A DNA stretch of 64,000 nucleotides from Streptomyces caniscabiei (lineage in GTDB: Bacteria > Actinomycetota > Actinomycetes > Streptomycetales > Streptomycetaceae): NCBI RefSeq assembly GCF_014930365.1, contig NZ_JABXWI010000011.1, forward strand, positions 150,193-214,192, written 5' to 3'. The stretch's first letter is position 1. Each line of letters starts with the position of its first letter. The notes below the pieces were generated by a model. That model was not told the origin of the DNA, did no database searches, and worked only from the letters and a program-made list of their open reading frames with translations. The position numbers and the translations under genes were made by a program. Shown here in pieces: positions 27,131 to 34,823 of the stretch.

Positions 27131-28422
27131 CAGGTGCCGAGAGCCGTCTTCGACTCGGTGAAGAACTGCTTGACGGCGTCGTCGACCGTGCGGGTGCCGA
27201 GACCCAGTTCCTCGGCGATGCGCAGGAAGGCGGCCTCGCAGATGTCGGCGCCGTTCGGGTGCGGAGTGATGGGCTCCAGGACACCCGCCGCGACGAGGGA
27301 CTCCTCGTACTCGGCGATCGCCTTGTTGACCGGGTCGGTCGGCTTGAACGCGTCGTACTGGGCCTGCGTCGCGGGCACTCCGCGGTCGTAGCCCATGATC
27401 TTGGCGACCTCGGGCTCGTGCACCATGAAGTCGATGAACTGCGCGACCTCCTTGGGGTGCTGCGTGCGCTTGGAGGCGCTGAGCATGAGGGAGCCGAGGT
27501 ACTGGCCGGTCTTCTTGCCGTCGGTGGTCGGGATGGGCGCCAGACCGTATTCGCTCTTGCCCTCGGCGGTGTAGCGGACGGTGAAGTTGTCCCAGGTGAA
27601 CTCACCGGCGGCGAGCTCCGCGGCGACCGCGGACTTGGGCTTGATCTGCGCGACCTTCTTGGGGTCGGCGTAGAAGCCCTCCTTGATGCCCTTCTCCGCC
27701 TTCGACCACCAGGACTTCAGGTCCGCCTCGGTGAAGCCCAGCCCGTCCTCGGTGAAGAACGCCTTGCCGTTCTGGCGCAGGTAGAGGTCGTAGAGGTACA
27801 TCACGCCGTACATGCCGCTGTCGCCGGCGCGCCCCGCCTTGTCGCGGATCTTCTTCATCGCCGCGTCGAAGTCGTCCCAGGTCCACCCCTGCTCCGGCTT
27901 CACACCGGACTTGGTGTAGACGGGCTTGTCGATCACCAGGGCCATCGAGTTGGAACCGACCGGGACCCCGAGCAGCTTTCCGTCGACCTCGCCGAACTTC
28001 TCCAGGCCGGCTCTGAAGCCGTCGAGGGAGAGGTTGCCCGCCTCGACCTGTGGCTTGAGATCGAGCAGCACATTCTTGGCGTCATATTTCCGCAGGAAGC
28101 CGATGGCATTCTGGAAGACGTCCGGCGGATTTCCACCGGAGGCCTGGGTGTTGAACTTCTTCCAGAAGTCGAGGTACGGCTGGAAGTCCGTCTTCACCTT
28201 GATCTTCGGGTACTTCTTCTCGAAAAGCGCGATGCTCTTCTTGATGCGCTCGGCGCGGTCCTCGGCGCCCCACCACGCGTAACGGATCGTCACCGTCCCG
28301 TCCCCCGACGACCCACTGTCGCCCCCACAGGCCGTGGCCGTGGCCCCGAGGCCCACGACGGCCAGTGAGGCTCCGGCCGCCTTGAGGACCGTCCGCCTCT
28401 CAACGTTCCTGTTTTGCTGCAT
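27130..28422 (-). CDS. Sugar ABC transporter substrate-binding lipoprotein
   Basis: This 430-residue extracytoplasmic binding protein carries both a twin-arginine-like signal (NVERRTVLKAAGASLAVVGL) and a lipobox ending in ATAC-GG, so it is probably a Tat-exported lipoprotein. The mature protein shows cluster B (CUT1) features: VTIRYAWWGAEDRAERIKKSI, then DFWKKFNTQASGGNPPDVFQ and GVPVGSNSMALVIDKPVY. ATG 28422 has GGGGAGG eight bases upstream. It is the first gene of the five-gene sugar operon and has two palindromic elements just upstream. An oligosaccharide from pectin is a plausible ligand from the context only. Confidence 0.92.
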   Translation of the reverse strand: MQQNRNVERRTVLKAAGASLAVVGLGATATACGGDSGSSGDGTVTIRYAWWGAEDRAERIKKSIALFEKKYPKIKVKTDFQPYLDFWKKFNTQASGGNPPDVFQNAIGFLRKYDAKNVLLDLKPQVEAGNLSLDGFRAGLEKFGEVDGKLLGVPVGSNSMALVIDKPVYTKSGVKPEQGWTWDDFDAAMKKIRDKAGRAGDSGMYGVMYLYDLYLRQNGKAFFTEDGLGFTEADLKSWWSKAEKGIKEGFYADPKKVAQIKPKSAVAAELAAGEFTWDNFTVRYTAEGKSEYGLAPIPTTDGKKTGQYLGSLMLSASKRTQHPKEVAQFIDFMVHEPEVAKIMGYDRGVPATQAQYDAFKPTDPVNKAIAEYEESLVAAGVLEPITPHPNGADICEAAFLRIAEELGLGTRTVDDAVKQFFTESKTALGT

Positions 28423-28457
28423 GGTTGAGCCTCCCCGCGACGCTGCGTCCCGCGCCA

Positions 28458-28482
28458 TGAATCGTTTCAAGTAAGCGCTTGC
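28458..28482 (-). promoter_or_regulatory. Two LacI/GalR-like operators upstream of the sugar operon
   Basis: TGAATCGTTTCA (28458-28469) and GTAAGCGCTTGC (28471-28482) are adjacent. Both are palindromes centred on CG or GCGC, as in LacI-family operators. They lie 36-60 bases upstream of the binding-protein start, where repression would be expected. No LacI gene is present in the window. Confidence 0.55.
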
Positions 28483-28499
28483 TGGCACAAGGTACGGAG

Positions 28500-28940
28500 C
28501 GCCTCAGGAGACGTCAATGATTCGGACAGGAATTGATGGAAAGCGGAGTCACCGCCGCGCCCGGCGAGACGGCACCGCAGGTGACGGCCGGTCAACTGAA
28601 AGCGCAGGTAGGCGAGTTGCGGTCGACGGGCCGAACGTCACGAGGGCCGCCGAGGAGCTGGCACACGAGACTGAAAGGAGTCAGTGGGGCACGGCCGTCC
28701 GCCACCCTCGGACTGCCCCCGGACCGCCGCCGAAGCACCTCCGGAGCGCGGCCGCCCGACCGCGCGCGAGCGCCGCGCGGGAAAACGAGAGGGGCCGAAT
28801 CCGGCCAGATGAAGAACGAACCCGAGGCGTCGCCTCGGCTGCACGCCCTCGCAGGCCACAGGCCGCAGCACCCTCGCCGCGGAAGCGGCGAGCGATCCGG
28901 GCCGCCGCGTCGAACACCCTCGCTCCGGCACCGCGAAAAA
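28500..28940. other. Intergenic stretch without a recognised gene
   Basis: About 440 bases between the sugar operon promoter and the tRNA terminator. Open frames here have no ribosome-binding site and have biased, unfamiliar compositions. I see no RNA gene or repeat of the dispersed family. Confidence 0.6.
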
Positions 28941-28972
28941 CGGCCCGGTCCACGTTTCCGTGGACCGGGCCG
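28941..28972 (-). terminator. Rho-independent terminator of tRNA-Val copy B
   Basis: A perfect 14-bp stem (CGGCCCGGTCCACG) with a TTTC loop is followed on the minus strand by a TTTTT run. It lies just downstream of the tRNA. Confidence 0.85.
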
Positions 28973-28983
28973 CCATCATCCGG

Positions 28984-29055
28984 TGGGCGATACTGGGTTC
29001 GAACCAGTGACCTCTTCGGTGTGAACGAAGCGCTCTCCCACTGAGCTAATCGCCC
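28984..29055 (-). tRNA. tRNA-Val (anticodon CAC), copy B
   Basis: The sequence is identical to copy A at 18497-18568, including a few flanking bases on both sides (CCGG at each end). The anticodon loop is TTCACAC, the acceptor stem is complete and CCA is not encoded. Confidence 0.97.
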
Positions 29056-29133
29056 GGACGCAGGAAGAACATTACCCCATGTCAGGGGGTGCCCCCGACC
29101 ACACCTGGAATCCCGGCGGCATCCCGGCGGGGC

Positions 29134-29613
29134 TCACTGGTTCTTGATGTTCCAGGGCATCTCGAAGCCGAACTTCCAGACGTAGAAACCGACGAGGCCG
29201 GCCACGATCACCAGGCCGATCGACGTCAGAATGATGTTGCGTCGCCGCACCTTGGGGTCGAGGGCGCGCTGGGTGGCCTCGGTGACCTTCCGCTTGGTCC
29301 AGCGGAGCACCAGTTGGGCCCAGACGAACTCGGTCGCCCAGATCGCCATGCCGCCGAAGATCACGACCCATCCGGGACCGGGCAGGGGAAGCATGATCAC
29401 GCCCGCGACCACGACCGCCAGACCGACGACGAAGATGGCCACCTGCCAGCTCAGGTGCAGCATCCGCCGCGCTCTGACGAACTCCGGCGCACGAGATCCC
29501 AGCGGCGCTTCGTCCTTGGCCACATCGGCCTCACTGTTCGCTACATCGAGGTCACTCTTCGTACCGTCGGCCGCCACGGCGGCCTCCCCCATTCCGTAAC
29601 TCCCCGTATCCAT
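29134..29613 (-). CDS. PGPGW-motif membrane protein (TIGR02611-like)
   Basis: The product is 159 residues from ATG 29613 (MDTGSYGMGEA); a later ATG at MGEAAVAADG is possible. A charged N-terminal 50 residues precedes three hydrophobic segments. The first pair spans LSWQVAIFVVGLAVVVAGVIMLPLPGPGWVVIFGGMAIWATEF, and the LPGPGW turn is the hallmark of the TIGR02611/PGPGW family of small actinobacterial membrane proteins. The last helix is NIILTSIGLVIVAGLVGFYVWKF. Function is unknown. It is divergent from ssgB. Confidence 0.85.
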   Translation of the reverse strand: MDTGSYGMGEAAVAADGTKSDLDVANSEADVAKDEAPLGSRAPEFVRARRMLHLSWQVAIFVVGLAVVVAGVIMLPLPGPGWVVIFGGMAIWATEFVWAQLVLRWTKRKVTEATQRALDPKVRRRNIILTSIGLVIVAGLVGFYVWKFGFEMPWNIKNQ

Positions 29614-29804
29614 ACGGCCAAACCCTACCGGAGAGAAACCCGTCACCGGAATGGTCGTACCGACAGAAGACGGTCTCGGCCGGATGAGCTACCAAAAGCG
29701 ACGCAAAACTCCCAGAGGGGTTTACAACGGCACCGTAGGTGGCATGTCGATTTCGCCGACGTGCGAATCCCCGAGCGCACACTGAGCGAAAGGCCTTGGC
29801 GCTT

Positions 29805-30218
29805 ATGAACACCACGGTCAGCTGCGAGCTGCACCTGCGCCTCGTTGTGTCGAGCGAGTCCTCACTGCCCGTTCCCGCGGGACTGCGGTATGACACGGCC
29901 GATCCCTACGCCGTGCACGCCACCTTCCACACCGGAGCAGAGGAAACGGTCGAATGGGTGTTCGCCCGCGACCTCCTCGCCGAGGGCCTGCACCGGCCCA
30001 CCGGCACCGGCGACGTCCGTGTCTGGCCGTCGCGCAGTCACGGTCAGGGCGTCGTGTGCATCGCCCTGAGCTCCCCGGAGGGCGAGGCCCTCCTCGAAGC
30101 TCCGGCGCGAGCCCTGGAGTCCTTCCTGAAGCGCACAGACGCCGCCGTGCCGCCCGGCACGGAACACCGGCACTTCGACCTCGACCAGGAGCTGTCGCAC
30201 ATCCTGGCGGAAAGCTAG
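29805..30218 (+). CDS. ssgB: Sporulation and cell division protein SsgB
   Basis: This SsgA-like protein (SALP) has 137 residues, the usual SsgB length. The sequence MNTTVSCELHLRLVVSSESS, then PYAVHATFHTGAEETVEWVFARDLL and GDVRVWPSRSHGQGVVCIALSSPEGEALLE, is the strongly conserved SsgB chain. SsgB is recruited by SsgA and positions FtsZ at sporulation septa in aerial hyphae. This gene is the clearest sign that the organism is a morphologically complex, sporulating Streptomyces-type actinomycete. ATG 29805 is used; the ribosome-binding site is weak (GCGAAAGG further upstream). Confidence 0.97.
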   Translation: MNTTVSCELHLRLVVSSESSLPVPAGLRYDTADPYAVHATFHTGAEETVEWVFARDLLAEGLHRPTGTGDVRVWPSRSHGQGVVCIALSSPEGEALLEAPARALESFLKRTDAAVPPGTEHRHFDLDQELSHILAES

Positions 30219-30515
30219 GGAGCGAGGTTCACAGAGCCGCCCGGCGCCGTCCACTCGGGGAGACGGCTCGGGCCCGGACAACCGAATACGGCTTCAGGCC
30301 GACCAGACGACGCCGTCGTCGCGGACCTCCGCGCGGCGGCGTCGCCATGCGTGGCCACCCGAAGCGGGCCCGGGCACCAATCGGTCCCCTGGGCCGTTCC
30401 GCCTCTACAGGGGTGCTCCAGGACGGTCCACACCGGTCAGCCGCCGCGCCGAGCCATTACCATCGGCCAGCATCGGCGGGCGCCCGCCCGACCCTCGCAG
30501 GCCAGGGAGCGAAAC
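30219..30515. other. Intergenic stretch between ssgB and the CGNR gene
   Basis: About 300 bases with no convincing gene. It should hold the ssgB terminator and the promoter of the downstream gene, but I could not name boxes with confidence. Confidence 0.5.
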
Positions 30516-31076
30516 GTGCTGATCACCCACGACACCCGGTGTTCTCTCGACGCCGTGGTCGATCTGGTGAACACCGCGCCGGAGAACGACACGGCGACGG
30601 ACGGGCTCGCGACTGTCGCGGCGCTCGCCGACTTCGTACGAAGGCACGACATCAGCGAGGTCGGTGTGCTGTCGGAGTTCGACCTCGCGGCGGTGCGCAA
30701 GATCCGTGGCCGGTTCGCCGAGGTCTTCGCCGCCCCCGACGCGGCCGCGGCCGCCTCGGTCATCAACGAGCTGGTCGCCGCCGCGGGCACCACCCCCCGC
30801 CTCACCGATCACGACGGCTACGACTGGCACGTGCACTACTTCGCGCCCGGCGCGTCGCTGACCGACCACCTCTCCGCCGACTGCGGCATGGCGCTCGCCT
30901 TCTTCGTGGTCGCCGGGGAACAGGAGCGGCTGCGCCGCTGTGAGGCGCCCGACTGCCGACGGGCCTTCGTGGACCTCTCCCGCAACCGCTCGCGCCGCTA
31001 CTGCGACAGCCGCACCTGCGGCAACCGCCTGCACGTGGCCGCCTACCGGGCACGCCGTAAGGAGGCGGCGGGCTGA
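30516..31076 (+). CDS. CGNR zinc-finger protein (ABATE domain)
   Basis: The product is 186 residues from GTG 30516, with CAGGGAGCG seven bases upstream. The N-terminal about 130 residues form the ABATE-type domain (DTRCSLDAVVDLVNTAPEND, ADFVRRHDISEVGVLSEFDLAAVRKIR). The C-terminus is a four-cysteine zinc finger with the signature CEAPDCRRAFVDLSRNRSRR, then YCDSRTCGNRLHVAAYRARR. CGNR proteins are thought to be DNA-binding regulators that respond to stress, but targets are rarely known. It is monocistronic with its own terminator. Confidence 0.92.
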   Translation: MLITHDTRCSLDAVVDLVNTAPENDTATDGLATVAALADFVRRHDISEVGVLSEFDLAAVRKIRGRFAEVFAAPDAAAAASVINELVAAAGTTPRLTDHDGYDWHVHYFAPGASLTDHLSADCGMALAFFVVAGEQERLRRCEAPDCRRAFVDLSRNRSRRYCDSRTCGNRLHVAAYRARRKEAAG

Positions 31077-31137
31077 GCGGGACGCCGGTCCGGCATCTCG
31101 CCCGACCGCAACGGCCAGGGGGCGCGTACGGGGGCTG

Positions 31138-31172
31138 ACGGAGCCCTCGACGGGTGACGTCAGGGGCTCCGT
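31138..31172 (+). terminator. Terminator after the CGNR gene
   Basis: Stem ACGGAGCCC (31138-31146) pairs with GGGCTCCGT (31164-31172) and is followed by TTT. It ends transcription from the CGNR gene and lies just past the stop of the short membrane ORF on the other strand. Confidence 0.65.
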
Positions 31173-31179
31173 TTTCAGC

Positions 31180-31332
31180 TCACAGCATCAGCAGGTCGTG
31201 CAGTGACGCCATGAGCAGCAGGCAGCCGATCACCGCTAGGAAGATCATCAGCGGTGGCTGGGAGAGCGCGAAGAGACAACCTCGCCGCTCCTCCGGTGGG
31301 GCGACGGTGTCGCTCTGTGTTGTGTCCAGCAT
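31180..31332 (-). CDS. Short single-pass membrane protein (50 residues), candidate
   Basis: An uninterrupted 50-codon frame from ATG 31332 encodes a charged N-terminus (MLDTTQSDTVAPPEERRG) and one clear transmembrane helix (LMIFLAVIGCLLLMASLHDL). Small proteins of this type are common in Streptomyces and are easily missed. The upstream GGCGAG is too close to the ATG for an ideal ribosome-binding site, which lowers confidence. It converges on the CGNR terminator. Confidence 0.5.
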   Translation of the reverse strand: MLDTTQSDTVAPPEERRGCLFALSQPPLMIFLAVIGCLLLMASLHDLLML

Positions 31333-31567
31333 CTCGCCGCGATGATGACGCAGCGGATGCCCTCCGCGCGATCAACCCACCCGGATTGACGGAGAGTTCG
31401 CCAATATCCACACCGTACGGAGCGAACGTGATCACTTCGGCGCGGCCGGCCGACCTTCTGTGTCGTTTCAGTCCGGGCCCTTGGGAGGGCCCGGAGGCCG
31501 CGCGGCTGTGATCGGACACCCCTGGGCAGGGTGCCGTGGTCGGATGCCGTGGGTCAGTGGCCGCGGG

Positions 31568-32023
31568 TCAGATGCCGTGCTTCTTCAGGATCGCCTCGAT
31601 GTCGCTGAAATCGTCCGCGCCGGACGCACCGGAGCCCGCCGACCGAGGTGCCGCCGCCGGGCGGCCCGTCGGCCGTGCGCCCTGACCCAGCGAGGGGGCC
31701 GAGGCCGCCGGGGCTATCGCCTCGGTACGGGACGCCTTGGCCTCCTTGCGCTCCTTGCCGGTGACCCCTCGGCGCCGCTCCACGGCGCGGGTGGTCATGA
31801 ACAGGAACCAGGCGGCGCCGAGCACACCGAAACCGGCCCACGCCGTCGGGCTGAACGCGGTGTCGGCCAGCCACTCGACCACCCCGGTCATCACCAGACC
31901 GAGCGGCACGAGCGAGTAGGCCGCGATACGGGCCGCCCTGAGGAACCGCTTCCGGTACGCCGTGATCGCGGCGATGCCCAGGCCTGCCGCTGAGACGGCG
32001 GCACAGACTGTCTCGGCAATCAT
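31568..32023 (-). CDS. Small membrane protein with disordered tail
   Basis: The product is 151 residues from ATG 32023. Two or three hydrophobic helices (VCAAVSAAGLGIAAITAYR, IAAYSLVPLGLVMTGVVEWLA and AWAGFGVLGAAWFLFMTT) are followed by a basic stretch (VERRRGVTGKERKEAKASR) and a Pro/Ala-rich tail. The tail ends in FSDIEAILKKHGI, a short amphipathic helix. No family is known to me. It is divergent from the DsbA-like gene. The C-terminal motif may be a binding peptide; that is an inference from its isolation after a disordered region. Confidence 0.8.
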   Translation of the reverse strand: MIAETVCAAVSAAGLGIAAITAYRKRFLRAARIAAYSLVPLGLVMTGVVEWLADTAFSPTAWAGFGVLGAAWFLFMTTRAVERRRGVTGKERKEAKASRTEAIAPAASAPSLGQGARPTGRPAAAPRSAGSGASGADDFSDIEAILKKHGI

Positions 32024-32181
32024 CCGGTCCTCCAGGCGGTGCTCGGTCGGGCGTTCGCGTTGCGTCCCTTCCATCCTGCACCGCCACGCGTCCGATATGC
32101 CATGGTCCTGGGAGACCTCAGGGACATCTCCGGGTCGTCTCGGGGTCCGGGCCCCGCCCGGGAAGCTGGAAGACTGATCCC

Positions 32182-32700
32182 ATGAGCGACTCCTCCCCCG
32201 TGCCGTCCGCCGTCGTTTTGGACGTCTGGTGCGAACTCCAGTGTCCCGACTGCCGCGGCGCCCTCGACGACATCCGCGCGCTGCGGGCCCGTTACGGCGA
32301 CCGGCTCGACGTACGGCTGCGGCACTTCCCGCTGGAGAAGCACAAGCACGCCTTCGCCGCCGCGCAGGCCGCCGAGGAGGCCGCGGAGCAGGGGCAGGCG
32401 TGGCCGTACGTCGAGGCCGTGCTCGGCCGGGTCGAGGAGCTGGGCCGGACCGGGGAGCCGTTCCTGGTGGAGGCGGCCCGTGAACTGGGTCTGGACGCCG
32501 AGGAGTTCGACACGGCACTGATCGACGGCCGGCACATCCTGATCGTCGACGCCGACCAGGCCGAGGGCAAGGCGATCGGCGTGACGGGCACGCCGACGTA
32601 CGTCATCGGCGGCGAGCGTCTCGACGGCGGCAAGAGCCAGGAGGGCCTGCGCGAGCGGATCGAGGAGATCGCCGACCGGCTGCTGGCCGAGCACGCCTGA
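32182..32700 (+). CDS. DsbA-family thioredoxin-fold protein
   Basis: The product is 172 residues with the DsbA/2-hydroxychromene isomerase fold. The redox motif is CPDC in LDVWCELQCPDCRGAL at about residue 20, with an extra Cys five residues before it. The cis-proline loop is IGVTGTPTYVIGG near residue 135, and an inserted helical domain lies between. There is no signal peptide, so it is cytoplasmic, like FrnE-type proteins, rather than an exported oxidase. ATG 32182. Downstream lies a repeat-rich gap. Confidence 0.88.
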   Translation: MSDSSPVPSAVVLDVWCELQCPDCRGALDDIRALRARYGDRLDVRLRHFPLEKHKHAFAAAQAAEEAAEQGQAWPYVEAVLGRVEELGRTGEPFLVEAARELGLDAEEFDTALIDGRHILIVDADQAEGKAIGVTGTPTYVIGGERLDGGKSQEGLRERIEEIADRLLAEHA

Positions 32701-32732
32701 CCAGCGCGGGCCAGCGGCTGCGGCCGGCGACC

Positions 32733-33000
32733 GGTCCGGCCCGGTTTTCGTAGGCTCCCGGCGGGTCGGCCCGGTTTCGTGGGCTCCCAGCAGCCGGTCC
32801 CGCTCGGCTTCCGTGGACTCCCGGCGGCCGGGGTACCGGGCCACCATCGGCTCCGCCGACCGACCCCGACACCGCGCAGCCCGCAGCCGCCGCAGGCCCC
32901 CAAGCACCCCAAGCCGCCCGGGGCGCACGCGCGCCACAGCCGCCGGGAACCACGCGCCCAGCAACCGCCCCGGGAACCGCGCGCCCAACAGGCTCCGGAT
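32733..33000. repeat. Degenerate short repeats in an intergenic gap
   Basis: Three diverged units of about 32 bases (each with CCGGTTTTCGTAGGCTCCCGG or a variant) run from 32733 to about 32828. Two copies of a CGGGAACCRCGCGCCCARCA-like unit lie near 32945-32990. Open frames across it on both strands have no ribosome-binding site. I see no gene in this 345-base gap. Confidence 0.55.
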
Positions 33001-33045
33001 CTTGCAAGCCCCCCCAGCCGCCGACACTCCCCTCGCCCCGCAGCC

Positions 33046-33870
33046 TCAGAGCAGCGGTTTGGAGAGGTGGTGGGCGGTCGTCTCGTAGCCGAGGGACTCG
33101 TAGAGGCATTCGGCCCGGAAGTTGCCCGCGAAGACGTTGAGCGCGATGGTCGGCTTCCCCGCCGAGATCGCCTGGGTCTCGGCCAGCAGCATGAGGGTGC
33201 GGCCGTGTCCCTTGCTTCGGTGGGCGGCGTCCGCCTCGACGTCGTAGACGAAGGCTCTGTCGTCCGTCAGCCACAGCCACAGGGTGCCGACCCTCGTACC
33301 CTCGTGCTCCAGCACGCTGCACAGGTTGTTCGCGGAGGCCACCCCCTGGGGGAGGCAGCGCTCGTAGTCCAACGCGGCCTTCGCGTACGCCTCCGCCTCC
33401 GGCATGCCACGGGTGATCCAGTCCTGGGCGTAGCCCTCCAGCCCGGCCTCCTTCCACGGCCCGTACTCGGCCTCGGTCATGGGCCGGCCCCTGCTGCCCT
33501 CGGGCAGTTCGGGCGGGGTGCCGTCGAGGGCTTTGCTCATGCCACGGTTGCGCAGGACGTAGCCGAGCGTCTGGGCCAGCCGCAGGGCGGGCTCGGCGCC
33601 GGCCGGGACGGACACCTCGATCCGCCGGCAGCCCCAGCCGCGGGCCACCTCCTCGGCGGCGAGCGCCGCCACGGTGGCCCGGCCGCGTCGCCGGTCCGGT
33701 TCGTCGATCCGCAGATCCCGGATCCGCGCGGCCGTCGACCCGGGGTCGGGGCGCGTGCCGAGGTGTATCTCGCCGACCGGGCGGCTGTTGACACACACCT
33801 GGTAGCGGCGCGAGCGGGTCCCGTCGGCGGCGTGCTGAAGCGGCTCGATGGGCCGCAGGGTGGTGGTCAT
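33046..33870 (-). CDS. GNAT acetyltransferase with two GNAT-like halves
   Basis: The product is 274 residues from ATG 33870. The N-terminal half holds a GNAT core with the acetyl-CoA loop in DEPDRRRGRATVAALAAEEVARG. The C-terminal half has a second core, with VGTLWLWLTDDRAFVYDVEADAAHRSKGHGRTLM as strands 4-5 and the pyrophosphate loop (R-SKGHGR), then NVFAGNFRAECLYESLGYE as the standard GNAT end. Such duplicated GNATs include mycothiol synthase relatives, but the substrate cannot be told. It is downstream of pabC by 130 bases on the same strand. Confidence 0.85.
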   Translation of the reverse strand: MTTTLRPIEPLQHAADGTRSRRYQVCVNSRPVGEIHLGTRPDPGSTAARIRDLRIDEPDRRRGRATVAALAAEEVARGWGCRRIEVSVPAGAEPALRLAQTLGYVLRNRGMSKALDGTPPELPEGSRGRPMTEAEYGPWKEAGLEGYAQDWITRGMPEAEAYAKAALDYERCLPQGVASANNLCSVLEHEGTRVGTLWLWLTDDRAFVYDVEADAAHRSKGHGRTLMLLAETQAISAGKPTIALNVFAGNFRAECLYESLGYETTAHHLSKPLL

Positions 33871-34001
33871 CAGGGGTGTTCTACCCGCCACGGGGCGCGG
33901 AGTCTGCCCAATATCTCCAGCGATCGCCGCCGGATCATGGATCACGGACTCCGGCTGCGGATCGGGGATCCCACATCACGGACCCGCATCCCACATCACG
34001 G

Positions 34002-34823
34002 TCACGGATCCAGGTCGTCGCCGGACCGCTCGTCGAAGACGCGCATCGCCTTGGCCGTCACCGGGCCCGGGGTGGCCGACAGGTCGCGGGCGTCGACGCG
34101 GTGCACCGACTGCACGTCGCGCAGGCTCGACGTCAGGAAGACCTCGTCGGCGCGGTCCAGGACGTCGAGCGGCAGGTCGGTCTCGCGGGCGCCGGTCCAC
34201 TCGACGACGAGGGCACGGGTGATGCCGGCGAGGCAGCCGGAGGCGACCGGCGGGGTGTGGATCTCCCCGTCGAGGACGACGAAGACGTTGGAGCCCGTGC
34301 CCTCGCAGAGCTGCCCCACCGTGTTGGCGAACAGCGCCTCGGTGGCGCCCTGTTCGTGGGCGCGGGCGAGGGCGACGACGTTCTCCGCGTACGAGGTGGT
34401 CTTCAGGCCGGTGAGGGCGCCGCGCTCGTTGCGGGTCCAGGGCACGGTGATCGTGGCGGTGGAGTCGGCCCGCCGGGTGGTCTCACCGAGGGCGACGACG
34501 AGGGTCGGGCCGTGGTCGCCGCGGTCGGAGCCGAGCGGGGAGAGGCCACCGGTGTAGGTGATGCGCAGCCGGCCGAGCGCTACCGGCTCGACCTCCAGGA
34601 CGGCGTGACAGGCACGGCGCACCTCGTCGAGGTCGGGCTCGGGCAGGCCGAGTCCGCGTGCCGAGAGGGTCAGCCGGTCGAGGTGGCGGGTCAGCGCGAA
34701 CGGCCGGCCCTCGACCGTCTTCACGGTCTCGAAGACGCCGTCGCCCACGGTCAGTCCGTGGTCGAGTACGGAGACACGGGCGGAGTCGATGTCCTGCAGT
34801 CCGCCGTCGAGCCAGATCTTCAC
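34002..34823 (-). CDS. pabC: Aminodeoxychorismate lyase-like class IV aminotransferase
   Basis: This PLP enzyme of the fold-type IV family has 273 residues. It begins VKIWLDGGLQDIDSARVSVLDHGLTVGDGVFETVK, the canonical opening. The catalytic lysine lies in LKTTSYAENVVALARA near residue 140 and the phosphate loop in GSNVFVVLDGEIHTPP. It overlaps the chorismate-binding gene by four bases (GTGA), so it most likely converts 4-amino-4-deoxychorismate to p-aminobenzoate for folate. A branched-chain or D-amino acid aminotransferase is less likely given the neighbour. GTG 34823 has GGAGG upstream. Confidence 0.88.
   Translation of the reverse strand: MKIWLDGGLQDIDSARVSVLDHGLTVGDGVFETVKTVEGRPFALTRHLDRLTLSARGLGLPEPDLDEVRRACHAVLEVEPVALGRLRITYTGGLSPLGSDRGDHGPTLVVALGETTRRADSTATITVPWTRNERGALTGLKTTSYAENVVALARAHEQGATEALFANTVGQLCEGTGSNVFVVLDGEIHTPPVASGCLAGITRALVVEWTGARETDLPLDVLDRADEVFLTSSLRDVQSVHRVDARDLSATPGPVTAKAMRVFDERSGDDLDP

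Noticed and set aside
32020..33027. 335-codon minus-strand frame spanning the repeat gap and the DsbA-like gene
   Set aside because: Overlaps a confident gene on the other strand and its upstream part is Arg/Gly-rich repeat translation without a start signal.
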